Of a stretch of 9,130 bases of DNA, positions 1-6,496 are shown one piece after another; within the stretch, counting starts at the first letter, position 1, and each line of letters begins with the position of its first letter. A program made the translations under genes and the position numbers. This DNA comes from Pedobacter sp. Lineage in GTDB: Bacteria; Bacteroidota; Bacteroidia; Sphingobacteriales; Sphingobacteriaceae. Below the pieces are notes generated by a model. It made no database searches and was not told the origin of the DNA. It saw nothing but the letters and a program-made list of their open reading frames with translations. The stretch covers positions 1-9,130 of the forward strand of contig JASLGV010000194.1 in NCBI GenBank assembly GCA_030149995.1, given 5' to 3'.

Positions 1-6
1 TTAACC

Positions 7-1200
7 ATGAGCATTTTATCAGACAGAATCAACAACTTATCAGAATCACAAACCATTAAAATGGCCAAACTGGGCCGTGAATTATCAGCCAAAGGCATTG
101 ACATTATCAATTTAAGCTTTGGTGAGCCAGATTTTTTCACGCCCGAAAACGTTAAGGAGGCTGCAAAAAAGGCCATCGACGAAAATTATTCCTACTATAC
201 TCCTGTTTCGGGTTACCCGGATCTTAGAAAGGCGATTGTAAAAAAATTAAAGGAAGAAAATGGCCTGGATTATGAGATTGATCAGATTGTTGTTTCTACA
301 GGCGCCAAACAAAGTTTGGCCAATGCCGTTTTATGTTTAATTAACCCGGGCGACGAGGTTATTGTACCAACACCTTACTGGGTTTCGTATTCTGAAATGA
401 TTAAGCTGGCAGAAGGCAAGTCTGTTTTCATCAACGCCACCGTTGAAAACAATTTCAAAATTACTGCTGCCGAACTTGAAGCAGCCATTACACCAAAAAC
501 CAAATTATTCATGTTTTCTTCGCCCTGCAACCCTACAGGTTCTGTATACAGCAAAGAAGAACTGGCTGCGTTGGTAAAGGTATTTGAGAAACATCCGGAA
601 ATCCTCATTCTTTCTGATGAGATTTATGAGCATATTAATTTTGTAGAAGAACATGCCTCTATTGCTTCATTTAGCAGCATTAAAGATCGCGTAATCATCA
701 TCAATGGTTTTTCTAAAGCGTATGCAATGACCGGATGGCGCGTAGGTTATTCGGTATCGAGCAAAGAAATTGCACAAGCTTGCGATAAATTACAGGGACA
801 GATTACTTCGGGTACTTCTTCCATCTCACAACGGGCTGCACTGGCGGCCTACAACGACGGATTGGAAAGTGTAAACCAAATGAAAGCCGAATTCAGAAAA
901 CGCCGCGATCTTGTTTATGGCCTTTTAAAAGAAGTACCAGGCTTACACGTAAACCTGCCTGACGGTGCTTTTTATTTCTTCCCGGAAGTGAAAAGCTTTT
1001 TCGGAAAAAGCTTTGAGGGAAAAACAATTCTGAATGCCGAAGACCTGAGTTTATTCTTATTAAATGAAGCACATGTAAGCACCGTAACCGGCGAAGCTTT
1101 CGGAAATGAAAACTGCATCCGTATTTCTTATGCAGCTTCAGAAGATCAGCTAAAAAAAGCTGTAGCCCAAATCGCAGCTGCATTGGCTAAGTTAAACTAA
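7..1200 (+). CDS. Class I PLP-dependent aminotransferase (aspartate aminotransferase type)
   Basis: This 397-residue cytosolic enzyme is predicted to transfer an amino group between aspartate (or a related, possibly aromatic, amino acid) and 2-oxoglutarate using pyridoxal phosphate. It is full length for the class I fold. Visible landmarks are the N-terminal FGEPDF substrate loop (38-43), the cofactor-stacking Tyr-Trp at 124-125, SSPCNPTG (171-178) with cofactor-contacting Asn175, SDEIY (203-207) with Asp204, the Schiff-base lysine Lys237 in NGFSKAYAMTGWRVGY, and Arg372 in IRISYA for the substrate carboxylate. The motifs resemble the Thermus/Bacillus-like subgroup (I-gamma) rather than E. coli AspC. 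The ATG at 7 fits the usual start of the family; its promoter lies outside the window. A strong terminator follows 24 bases after the stop. The family assignment is firm, but substrate preference cannot be fixed from sequence alone, so no gene symbol is given. Confidence 0.93.
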   Translation: MSILSDRINNLSESQTIKMAKLGRELSAKGIDIINLSFGEPDFFTPENVKEAAKKAIDENYSYYTPVSGYPDLRKAIVKKLKEENGLDYEIDQIVVSTGAKQSLANAVLCLINPGDEVIVPTPYWVSYSEMIKLAEGKSVFINATVENNFKITAAELEAAITPKTKLFMFSSPCNPTGSVYSKEELAALVKVFEKHPEILILSDEIYEHINFVEEHASIASFSSIKDRVIIINGFSKAYAMTGWRVGYSVSSKEIAQACDKLQGQITSGTSSISQRAALAAYNDGLESVNQMKAEFRKRRDLVYGLLKEVPGLHVNLPDGAFYFFPEVKSFFGKSFEGKTILNAEDLSLFLLNEAHVSTVTGEAFGNENCIRISYAASEDQLKKAVAQIAAALAKLN

Positions 1201-1216
1201 GTTATAAAACACACCA

Positions 1217-1255
1217 TAAAAAAACTGCAACCTTAAAGGGTTGCAGTTTTTTTTT
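1217..1255. terminator. Bidirectional intrinsic terminator between aminotransferase and ABC permease
   Basis: The stem CTGCAACC (1225-1232) pairs with GGTTGCAG (1239-1246) around a short TTAAAG loop. It is preceded by a run of A and followed by nine T (1247-1255). The A-run and T-run make it work in both directions, which fits the convergent genes ending at 1200 (+) and 1280 (-). Confidence 0.9.
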
Positions 1256-1279
1256 ATGTGGTAATATTTAAATCGTTTA

Positions 1280-2521
1280 TTATGAGCGGATCGCTTCTAC
1301 AGGATCAAGTTTTGATGCAGAATAAGCTGGCCAGAAACCTGAAATTGTACCTATTATAACTGAAATTCCTACACCAAGTGTTATATTTTTTAGCCCCAGT
1401 ACAATGTGAAAATCGGTAACGGCACCAATGAGCTGAGCCAGCAGGAATACAAGCAATAAGCCCAGTAATCCACCTAAAATACAAAGTGAAATGGCTTCAA
1501 AAATAAACTGGAACAGGATAAAATATCTTTTGGCACCCAGCGATTTCTGAATACCAATGATGTTGGTTCGCTCTTTTACAGAAACAAACATAATGTTGGC
1601 AATACTAAAGCCCCCAACCAATATGGAAAAGCCCCCAATTACCCAGCCGGCAATATTTACCATATCGAACATCGTATTCAGCTGGTTAGACAGGATGGTG
1701 GTTTTATTCAGGGCAAAATCATCTTCCTGACCTGGTTTTAAGCGATGGATGGAACGCATCAGTCCGGTTAGTTCACTTTCAACTTCTTCAAGCGAAACAT
1801 TATCCGTACCACGCACCGTAATCTGTGGGTTATATCGTTCATTTTCTATGTCGAATATACCTTTGGCAAAATTAATCGGAATGTTTACATTTTTATCCAG
1901 AGAAGTTCCCAGCATATCTTCTCCCTCCTTTTTAAATACACCGATAACGGTTAAACGGCGGCCAAGTACCTGTACCTGCTTACCTATAGGGTCTTCATCA
2001 CCAAAAAGTCCGCTGGCAATATCGGCCCCCATCAAACAGACAGGCGTTCCCGACTTGCTCTCGCTTTCGGTAAAATAGCGACCAGCCTGCAGCTCAAAGT
2101 TCCAGGTTTTATTAAAATCGTGCGAAGCTGCAGAAACAGAAATCCCTTCTACCGAACCACTTCTGTATTTAATGGTTCTGTTTCCGGTTGAAACTTCAAA
2201 GGTAATACCGGCTGCATTTTCCATGCGGTCTCTCAATGCATTAAAATCGCGTACAGAAGGCTCCGGGCGGTTTATATATTTCCACCAGGGATAATCGCCA
2301 AACATCCAGGGCCATTTTTGTACATAAATGGTGTTGGAGCCCAGCTTATCAACGCTCGACTGCAGCTTATTACGAAAAGTATCTACGCCCGAAAACACGA
2401 AGATAATAACGAATATACCGATGGTTATGGCCAGAAGCGATAACATGGTACGTAATTTATTCTGACGCAATGCATCGAATGCAAAACGAAAACTCTCACC
2501 GATTAGTCTAAAAATGATCAT
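1280..2521 (-). CDS. MacB/FtsX-type ABC transporter permease
   Basis: This 413-residue inner-membrane protein has the four-helix plan of MacB-type permeases. A cytoplasmic N-terminal segment with the family's LRxNKLRTxLSxLxITIGI pattern (about 18-36) leads into the first membrane helix (about 29-45). A large periplasmic domain follows (about 46-285), with the LxGRxF and GKxVxxxGxxxxVIGV patterns of the MacB periplasmic core (about 145-195). Three C-terminal helices follow (about 290-315, 338-365 and 380-400), with the FtsX-type segment VSVKERTNIIGIQKSLGAKR between them and the DPVEAIRS ending. Such proteins do not form a channel; they couple cytoplasmic ATP hydrolysis to extrusion or mechanical work on a periplasmic partner. 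No ATPase or membrane-fusion gene adjoins it. A matching ATPase lies at 6497-7255 on the same strand. The substrate is unknown. The ATG at 2521 places the membrane helix correctly, and the gene ends at a shared terminator. Confidence 0.9.
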   Translation of the reverse strand: MIIFRLIGESFRFAFDALRQNKLRTMLSLLAITIGIFVIIFVFSGVDTFRNKLQSSVDKLGSNTIYVQKWPWMFGDYPWWKYINRPEPSVRDFNALRDRMENAAGITFEVSTGNRTIKYRSGSVEGISVSAASHDFNKTWNFELQAGRYFTESESKSGTPVCLMGADIASGLFGDEDPIGKQVQVLGRRLTVIGVFKKEGEDMLGTSLDKNVNIPINFAKGIFDIENERYNPQITVRGTDNVSLEEVESELTGLMRSIHRLKPGQEDDFALNKTTILSNQLNTMFDMVNIAGWVIGGFSILVGGFSIANIMFVSVKERTNIIGIQKSLGAKRYFILFQFIFEAISLCILGGLLGLLLVFLLAQLIGAVTDFHIVLGLKNITLGVGISVIIGTISGFWPAYSASKLDPVEAIRS

Positions 2522-2827
2522 AATTAACGTTTAGACACCGTGCACTTAAAAAGGTTACAGCGCATTATAAAAACAATTTTATTTTAGTGCCAGATTTGTG
2601 TTACAGGTTATTTATCAAGCTGAAAAAGCATTCAAATTAATAAAAACACCTTTTAAAAGCACATAAACCAATGATTTATAAACAAATAAAAGTAAAGCAA
2701 ACCACAAAACAAGGCAGTTAAATTTAACAAAAAAACCTACAAAACAAAGTTTAACTTAAAAGCGTTTGTAAAATACCGAAAAGAAAAATTAAATTAGTAT
2801 TTTTGCACCTCAAAAAATTCATCAGGA
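2522..2827. other. AT-rich divergent intergenic region (permease / queA)
   Basis: These 306 bases separate the divergent permease and queA genes. I see no open reading frame of coding character, no RNA gene and no strong hairpin. The stretch is very rich in A and T, with short A-runs. It should carry both promoters; only the queA -7 element is recognisable. For the permease I see only weak TTG/TAnnTTT-like matches and do not call a promoter. Confidence 0.6.
2798..2805 (+). promoter_or_regulatory. Candidate -7 element of the queA promoter
   Basis: TATTTTTG matches the Bacteroidota -7 consensus TAnnTTTG exactly and lies 22 bases before the queA ATG, so transcription would start about 2811 with a very short leader. 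A TTTG is present at 2765-2768, but the 29-base gap is longer than the usual spacing of about 19-21, so the -33 half is unconvincing. Confidence 0.45.
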
Positions 2828-3877
2828 ATGAAATTATCACAATTCAAATTCAATTTACCAGATTCGTTAATTGCCCACAATCCTTCAGAAGAGCGCGACG
2901 AAGCCCGTTTAATGGTTTTACATAAAGACAGCGGTAAAATTGAGCATAAAATTTTTAAAGACATTTTAGGTTATTTTGACGACCAGGATGTAATGATTTT
3001 AAACAACACCAAAGTTTTTCCAGCCCGTTTATATGGCAATAAGGAAAAAACAGGTGCTACAATTGAAGTTTTTTTATTGCGTGAATTAAATAAAGAACTT
3101 CGTTTATGGGATGTATTGGTAGATCCGGCACGTAAAATCCGTGTAGGTAACAAGCTATATTTTGGCGATGATGACCTGCTCGTAGCAGAAGTTGTAGACA
3201 ACACAACTTCACGTGGACGTACCATCCGCTTTTTATTTGAAGGTACAGACGAAGAGTTCAGAAGAAACGTTGAAATTTTAGGTGAAACTCCACTGCCTAA
3301 ATACATCAAACGTAAAGCAACTGCAGAGGATAAAGAACGTTATCAAACCATATTTGCGAAACACGAAGGTGCCGTTGCAGCTCCGACTGCCGGTTTACAC
3401 TTTAGCCGCGAATTGATGAAACGTCTTGAGCTGAAAGGCATTAACTTTGCAGAGGTAACCTTACACGTAGGTCTTGGTACATTCAGAACCGTAGAGGTAG
3501 AAGATTTAACCAAGCACAAAATGGATTCTGAGCAGTTTATTATTGAGGCTAAAGATGCCAACATTGTAAACAAGGCACTGGAAGAAAAAAGAAAAATCTG
3601 CGCAGTAGGTACTACTTCTATGCGTGCCATTGAGTCGGCAGTATCTGCAAACCGTACATTAAAAGCTGCTAACGACTGGACAAGTAAATTCATCTTCCCG
3701 CCTTACGATTTCAGTATTGCAAATTCGATGATTACCAATTTCCATACACCAGAATCGACTTTATTGATGATGATCAGTGCTTTTGGCGGTTACGAAAACG
3801 TAATGAATGCTTACGAAGTTGCCGTAAAAGAAAAATATAAATTCTACAGCTATGGCGATGCCATGCTGATCATCTAA
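2828..3877 (+). CDS. queA: S-adenosylmethionine:tRNA ribosyltransferase-isomerase QueA
   Basis: QueA transfers and isomerises the ribosyl group of S-adenosylmethionine onto preQ1 at the wobble base of tRNAs with GUN anticodons, giving epoxyqueuosine; it acts in the cytosol. The protein is 349 residues, normal for the family. Conserved blocks appear in order: [12 protein letters not shown] (57-68), the [13 protein letters not shown] block (181-193), TLHVGLGTF (211-219), [10 protein letters not shown] (261-270), [18 protein letters not shown] (304-321) and the C-terminal [12 protein letters not shown] (337-348). The ATG at 2828 gives the standard N-terminus (MKLSQFxFxLPxxLIA). No other queuosine gene is nearby. 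A strong terminator follows 20 bases after the stop, yet ispD starts just beyond it, so the two may be partly co-transcribed. Confidence 0.97.
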   Translation: MKLSQFKFNLPDSLIAHNPSEERDEARLMVLHKDSGKIEHKIFKDILGYFDDQDVMILNNTKVFPARLYGNKEKTGATIEVFLLRELNKELRLWDVLVDPARKIRVGNKLYFGDDDLLVAEVVDNTTSRGRTIRFLFEGTDEEFRRNVEILGETPLPKYIKRKATAEDKERYQTIFAKHEGAVAAPTAGLHFSRELMKRLELKGINFAEVTLHVGLGTFRTVEVEDLTKHKMDSEQFIIEAKDANIVNKALEEKRKICAVGTTSMRAIESAVSANRTLKAANDWTSKFIFPPYDFSIANSMITNFHTPESTLLMMISAFGGYENVMNAYEVAVKEKYKFYSYGDAMLII

Positions 3878-3897
3878 AAGATGACCAAAAGAAACCG

Positions 3898-3935
3898 CTA
3901 CCCGATCCCTACAGGCATCGGGTAGTTTTTTTTTT
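3898..3935 (+). terminator. Strong intrinsic terminator between queA and ispD
   Basis: CTACCCGAT (3898-3906) pairs perfectly with ATCGGGTAG (3917-3925) over a ten-base loop, followed by ten T (3926-3935). It terminates queA on the plus strand. The run of T ends only 11 bases before the ispD start codon, which is unusually close. Confidence 0.9.
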
Positions 3936-3946
3936 ATCCTTTCGCT

Positions 3947-4621
3947 ATGAAACATTACGCCATTATTGTTGCAGGTGGTTCCGGAAACAGAATGCGCACC
4001 GAAACACCCAAACAGTTTCTGCTGCTGCACAACCTGCCGGTTCTGATGCACACCATCAAAGCTTTTGCCCAGAGTGAAGCCCAACCCCAGATAATAGTGG
4101 TTTTAAACGAGGAACAGCACAATTACTGGGCACGTTTATGTAAAGAATTCAATTTCAATATTCCCCATCAAATTATTGCAGGTGGTGCCGAACGATTTCA
4201 TTCGGTTCAGAATGCCGTAAACAGCCTGCTTGAACCCGGTCTGGTAGCCATACACGATGCTGTACGCCCGCTGGTTACACAAAAGCTTATTGACCAGTGT
4301 TACCGCGAAGCAGAAAACACGCAAAGTGTTGTTGCCGCCGTCCAATCGAGCGACAGCGTACGTTTACTTAAAGACGGCCATACGCAGGCCATTAAGCGCG
4401 ATGAGGTGTATCTGGTGCAAACACCTCAAACATTTACCCTCTCGGTATTAAAAGAGGCTTACAAACAGCCTTTCACACCTTCTTTTACAGACGATGCCAG
4501 TGTTGTGGAAGCTACAGGTATGCAAATTAACCTGGTTGAAGGTGAACGCAGTAATATTAAGATTACTTATCCGATCGATCTCGAACTTGCGGAACTGCTC
4601 ATTCTCAAAAACAGGGAATAA
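3947..4621 (+). CDS. ispD: 2-C-methyl-D-erythritol 4-phosphate cytidylyltransferase IspD
   Basis: IspD joins CTP and 2-C-methyl-D-erythritol 4-phosphate to give CDP-methylerythritol, the third step of the non-mevalonate (MEP) isoprenoid pathway, in the cytosol. The protein is 224 residues, normal for the family. The nucleotide-binding N-terminus AIIVAGGSGNRM with PKQF (5-24) carries the expected Arg15 and Lys22. Further blocks are AGGAERFHSVQNA (78-90), IHDAVRPLV (102-110), RDEVYLVQTPQTF (151-163), DDASVVEATG (182-191) and NIKITYPIDL (203-212), with Lys205 at the conserved substrate-contacting position. The ATG at 3947 begins the motif at the right distance. It is the plus-strand gene after queA, separated by a terminator-like hairpin. 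Downstream it converges on a small membrane-protein gene. No other MEP-pathway gene is in the window. Confidence 0.96.
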   Translation: MKHYAIIVAGGSGNRMRTETPKQFLLLHNLPVLMHTIKAFAQSEAQPQIIVVLNEEQHNYWARLCKEFNFNIPHQIIAGGAERFHSVQNAVNSLLEPGLVAIHDAVRPLVTQKLIDQCYREAENTQSVVAAVQSSDSVRLLKDGHTQAIKRDEVYLVQTPQTFTLSVLKEAYKQPFTPSFTDDASVVEATGMQINLVEGERSNIKITYPIDLELAELLILKNRE

Positions 4622-4653
4622 ACAATCAGCCAACAGGTAACTTCTTTCATTTC

Positions 4654-4756
4654 TTTTTATCCGGCTTTATATAAACCACCGACCGAGCGGGTCCGCTCTT
4701 AATCAACTAAGCTGCTTCGGCTCAGTCGGCGCTTATAATGAATGTTAGGATAAAAA
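4654..4756. repeat. Inverted-repeat element (about 103 bases) between ispD and the small membrane protein gene
   Basis: A perfect nine-base outer repeat, TTTTTATCC (4654-4662) and GGATAAAAA (4748-4756), encloses an inner imperfect repeat: CCGACCGAGC (about 4679-4688) against GCTCAGTCGG (about 4720-4729), one mismatch. TATAA flanks the inner arm on both sides. Inside the loop GAGCGG-GT-CCGCTC (4685-4698) forms its own small hairpin. The T-run is at the 5' side and the A-run at the 3' side on both strands, the wrong way round for an intrinsic terminator. It therefore looks more like a small palindromic or REP/MITE-like repeat than a terminator. Multicopy status cannot be seen from one window. 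Confidence 0.55.
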
Positions 4757-4789
4757 TTCAGACAGGTAAGGTAACTGCCCTATTCATTA

Positions 4790-4948
4790 TTATGCTGCCC
4801 GTCCGATCAGCTTAAGCAGGATGGCAATGACAGCAATAACCAGCAATATGTGTATTAATCCACCCACATCACCAAACCCGTGAAATACAAAACCTATGAT
4901 CCATAGTATTACCAATACTACAGCGATCAGATACAATAAATTTCCCAT
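4790..4948 (-). CDS. Small two-helix membrane protein, lmo0937/DUF5670 family
   Basis: This 52-residue protein starts MGNLLYLIAVVLVILWIIGF, then a glycine-rich turn (FHGFGDVGG, 22-30), then LIHILLVIAVIAILLKLIGR. That is the pattern of the lmo0937/DUF5670 family: one membrane helix (about 4-21), a short glycine-rich hinge with a conserved LIHxLLVIA start, and a second helix (about 31-48) ending in basic residues. It should sit in the inner membrane as a hairpin. The family's function is unknown; such genes are often linked with envelope stress, which is not shown here. The ATG at 4948 is preceded by a long A-rich leader and an imperfect -7-like TACTTTG on the minus strand (4968-4974). It stands alone, convergent with ispD, with the inverted-repeat element downstream. 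Confidence 0.85.
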   Translation of the reverse strand: MGNLLYLIAVVLVILWIIGFVFHGFGDVGGLIHILLVIAVIAILLKLIGRAA

Positions 4949-5102
4949 TGTTAATTTTTTTTTAGTTCAAAGTATTAACAGGCAGGATCTATTTTTTGTT
5001 TAGAAAATAAGTAAAAAGCAACAACAGACTACACAAACAAGCAGACTGTAAAGCATTTACTTACACACTTTTAAAGCACTCCTGCAGCTTAAAAGATTAC
5101 CT

Positions 5103-5130
5103 GTAAACCCTTCTTAACAAAAAGGGTTAC
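5103..5130. repeat. Intergenic hairpin with one bulge
   Basis: GTAA-CCCTT (5103-5112, with one bulged A) pairs with AAGGG-TTAC (5122-5130). It lies just beyond the stronger terminator at 5134-5170 on the minus strand. It has no T-run of its own, so it is noted as a secondary structure without an assigned role. Confidence 0.5.
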
Positions 5131-5133
5131 AAA

Positions 5134-5170
5134 TAAAAAAAGCCGGTTCGTAACGAACACCGGCGTTTTT
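5134..5170 (-). terminator. Intrinsic terminator downstream of the 56-codon frame
   Basis: On the minus strand a GCCGG/CCGGC stem (5160-5164 with 5142-5146) is extended by TTCG/CGAA pairs (5147-5150 with 5154-5157) across a TAA loop, with a two-base bulge. A run of A precedes it and seven T follow it (5141-5135). The five T at 5166-5170 could also let it act on the plus strand, but no plus-strand gene ends nearby. Confidence 0.82.
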
Positions 5171-5189
5171 AAGACTCAAAAAGCAAGGT

Positions 5190-5360
5190 TTATTTTGAAA
5201 ACAGTGCATTTTTTAAAACGATAGATGCCTGCTGTATGGAAACCTGTACCGCCTGAATGCGTGCCAATGGGTATAACATACCGCAATCGGGAATAAATTC
5301 TTTATTCCCTGTTAGCATAGCGGGTGCTCCGGCCTTGTCCAATTGCCGTGCGTAAGCCAT
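5190..5360 (-). CDS. Uncharacterised 56-codon reading frame (small gene or gene remnant)
   Basis: I do not recognise this protein. It starts MAYARQLDKAGAPAMLTGNK, continues through a EFIPDCGMLYPLARIQ segment, and ends in a likely amphipathic helix (about 31-55) with a QAVQVSIQQASIVLKNALF pattern. No signal peptide or membrane helix is apparent. Support for a real transcript is the strong terminator 20 bases after its stop codon. Codons such as GCC, GGA, CCC and CGG resemble those of the neighbouring genes. Reading upstream in the same frame gives a TAA seven codons before the ATG and a sequence of non-coding character beyond it, so this could be the intact C-terminal end of a decayed gene rather than a complete one. 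A hairpin with a T-run (5367-5388) stands directly before the start. Confidence 0.45.
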   Translation of the reverse strand: MAYARQLDKAGAPAMLTGNKEFIPDCGMLYPLARIQAVQVSIQQASIVLKNALFSK

Positions 5361-5366
5361 GCTTGT

Positions 5367-5388
5367 AAAACCGATTTTTTATAATCGG
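5367..5388 (-). terminator. Terminator-like or attenuator-like hairpin before the 56-codon frame
   Basis: On the minus strand CCGATT (5388-5383) pairs with AATCGG (5376-5371) over a six-base A/T loop and is followed by four T (5370-5367). The stem is only six pairs and the T-run is short, so termination would be weak. It ends six bases before the ATG at 5360. Confidence 0.4.
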
Positions 5389-5463
5389 ACGCAAAAAAAT
5401 ACACGGCCATTTTTCATCATACGGATATTTGATTTGCTAAATTTCCAGCTTCTGCTCAATCAT

Positions 5464-5500
5464 AAAAAAACCCTTCTGGGTTGCAGAAGGGTTTTTCTTT
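5464..5500 (-). terminator. Intrinsic terminator of the DUF2795 gene
   Basis: CCCTTCTG (5471-5478) pairs perfectly with CAGAAGGG (5484-5491) over a GGTTG loop, flanked by seven A on one side and five T on the other. In the minus direction it ends in a run of seven T and begins immediately after the stop codon of the gene at 5501. The symmetry makes it able to stop transcription from either side. Confidence 0.92.
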
Positions 5501-5722
5501 TTAATATTCATCCTCATTAAAGAAGAAATCTTCTTTTGTCGGATAATCTGGCCAAATCTCTTCAATCGTTTCATATGGCTCACCGTCGTCTTCAAGTGCC
5601 TGTAGGTTTTCTATAACTTCTACCGGCGCGCCAGAACGGATTCCATAATCGATTAATTCGTCTTTAGTTGCAGGCCATGGAGCGTCTTCCAAGTGCGATG
5701 CTAATTCTAATGTCCAATACAT
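5501..5722 (-). CDS. Small acidic DUF2795 family protein
   Basis: This 73-residue soluble protein begins MYWTLELASHLEDAPWPATK and contains the DUF2795 pattern: a helix-rich LASHLEDAPWPATKDELIDYGIRSGAPVEVIENL core (about 7-40), where ATKDELIDYAxxxGAP-type motifs are typical, then an acidic tail with EEIWPDYPTKEDFFFNEDEY-like sequence (about 53-73). The family is widespread and strongly conserved in Bacteroidota but has no established function. The reading frame is open four codons further upstream to a TTG (5734), but the ATG at 5722 gives the usual MYWTLELA start and is preferred. It has its own candidate promoter and a strong terminator directly behind its stop codon, so it is a single-gene unit. 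The very acidic tail and lack of a signal sequence suggest a cytosolic protein. Confidence 0.9.
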   Translation of the reverse strand: MYWTLELASHLEDAPWPATKDELIDYGIRSGAPVEVIENLQALEDDGEPYETIEEIWPDYPTKEDFFFNEDEY

Positions 5723-5755
5723 ATTCCCTATCAATTAATTATTCTTATTTTTTCG

Positions 5756-5787
5756 CAAAGTATATTAAAATTTACGAGCAAAACAAA
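5756..5787 (-). promoter_or_regulatory. Candidate promoter of the DUF2795 gene
   Basis: Reading the minus strand, TTTG (5787-5784) is followed by 19 bases and then TATACTTTG (5764-5756). This fits the Bacteroidota -33 TTTG / -7 TAnnTTTG arrangement in spacing, with one extra base in the -7 element. Transcription would begin about 5750, giving a leader of roughly 28 bases before the ATG at 5722. Confidence 0.5.
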
Positions 5788-5802
5788 CTTATTTTTCCAC
5801 TA

Positions 5803-6351
5803 TTAAATACGTGGCACCCAAATATTTTCTTCTGCATTAAAGTCAGCAGTCAGTTTTCGTGCCAAAACAAATAAATAATCGCTTAAACGATTCAGATAAA
5901 TGGTTACTTTTTCTTCTACAAAACTATCCTGAGCCAGGGCTACGCACAGTCTTTCTGCACGCCTGCACACGCACCGGGCCAGGTGACAATAAGACACAAC
6001 TGTATTACCACCAGGCAATACAAAGTGTTTCAGCGCTGGTAAAACTGCATTCATGTTGTCCATCTCCTGCTCAAGCAAAGCGATGTCTGCTTCGTGAAGA
6101 TCCGGAATTTTCATTTTGGATTTTTCGGGGTCGGCTGCCAGAGAGGCGCCTACTGTAAACAGGCGATCCTGAATTTCCTTCAGAATTTTTACATAATCCG
6201 TATCAATATTTTGACACATAATTAACCCAATGTGAGCATTCAATTCGTCGACCGTTCCATAAGCATCAATGCGCAGGTGTGCTTTAGACACCCTGGTACC
6301 ACCTATTAAAGAGGTCTGTCCCTTATCGCCGGTCTTTGTATAAATTTTCAT
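5803..6351 (-). CDS. PduO-type cob(I)alamin adenosyltransferase
   Basis: This 182-residue cytosolic enzyme should transfer the adenosyl group of ATP to cob(I)alamin, making adenosylcobalamin, the cofactor of enzymes such as methylmalonyl-CoA mutase. Family features are the N-terminal ATP-binding stretch YTKTGDKGQTSLIGGTRVSK (4-23), AYGTVDELNAHIGL (30-43) with Asp35, the corrin-side FVLPGG (110-115), CRRAER (129-134) and NRLSDYLFVLAR (154-165). By eye these align with the Asp, Phe, Arg and Asn residues known to matter in the Lactobacillus reuteri PduO enzyme. It is a single-domain protein of usual length with the standard MKIYTKTGD start. The upstream ABC ATPase gene is 145 bases away on the same strand with no obvious terminator between, so they may share a transcript. 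I see no cobalamin riboswitch. No cobalamin-dependent enzyme is in the window. Confidence 0.94.
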   Translation of the reverse strand: MKIYTKTGDKGQTSLIGGTRVSKAHLRIDAYGTVDELNAHIGLIMCQNIDTDYVKILKEIQDRLFTVGASLAADPEKSKMKIPDLHEADIALLEQEMDNMNAVLPALKHFVLPGGNTVVSYCHLARCVCRRAERLCVALAQDSFVEEKVTIYLNRLSDYLFVLARKLTADFNAEENIWVPRI

Positions 6352-6496
6352 TTAAATATAATTAACTTATAATCAGCAAGCTCCTCCTGTTTCATCAGGT
6401 AAAACAAGAGACAATGCATGCCGTGTTTCCGTTTGAAGTTAAAAAGTTATTCAGATAAATGAAAATATTTATTGTAAACCAATCTACAGACGGGGC
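6352..6496 (-). other. Spacer between ABC ATPase and adenosyltransferase
   Basis: These 145 bases contain no clear terminator for the ATPase gene and no clear promoter. They include a 23-codon frame (6348-6419, minus strand) whose TGA stop overlaps the adenosyltransferase ATG, a short CCTG/CAGG hairpin (about 6388-6401), and an AGGAGG sequence about 34 bases before the start codon, too far away to serve it. Confidence 0.4.

Noticed and set aside
893..1183. Long minus-strand open frame opposite the aminotransferase
   Set aside because: It lies wholly inside a well-conserved gene on the other strand and has a composition typical of an antisense shadow frame.
4679..4729. tRNA-like cloverleaf in the ispD downstream spacer
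   Set aside because: The stem and inner hairpins superficially suggest a cloverleaf, but there is no T-loop GTTCRA sequence, no plausible anticodon arm and the length of about 50 bases is too short.
4622..5500. A defence island, phage remnant or CRISPR array in the gene-poor stretch
   Set aside because: No regularly spaced direct repeats, integrase, transposase or nuclease-like frame is visible; the stretch holds only small frames, hairpins and terminators.
5723..5734. Four-codon N-terminal extension of the DUF2795 protein from a TTG
   Set aside because: The conserved family start is MYWTLELA, which corresponds to the ATG at 5722.
6352..6496. Cobalamin riboswitch upstream of the adenosyltransferase
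   Set aside because: The spacer is only 145 bases, shorter than a typical cobalamin riboswitch with its expression platform, and I find no recognisable B12-box sequence or multi-helix arrangement.
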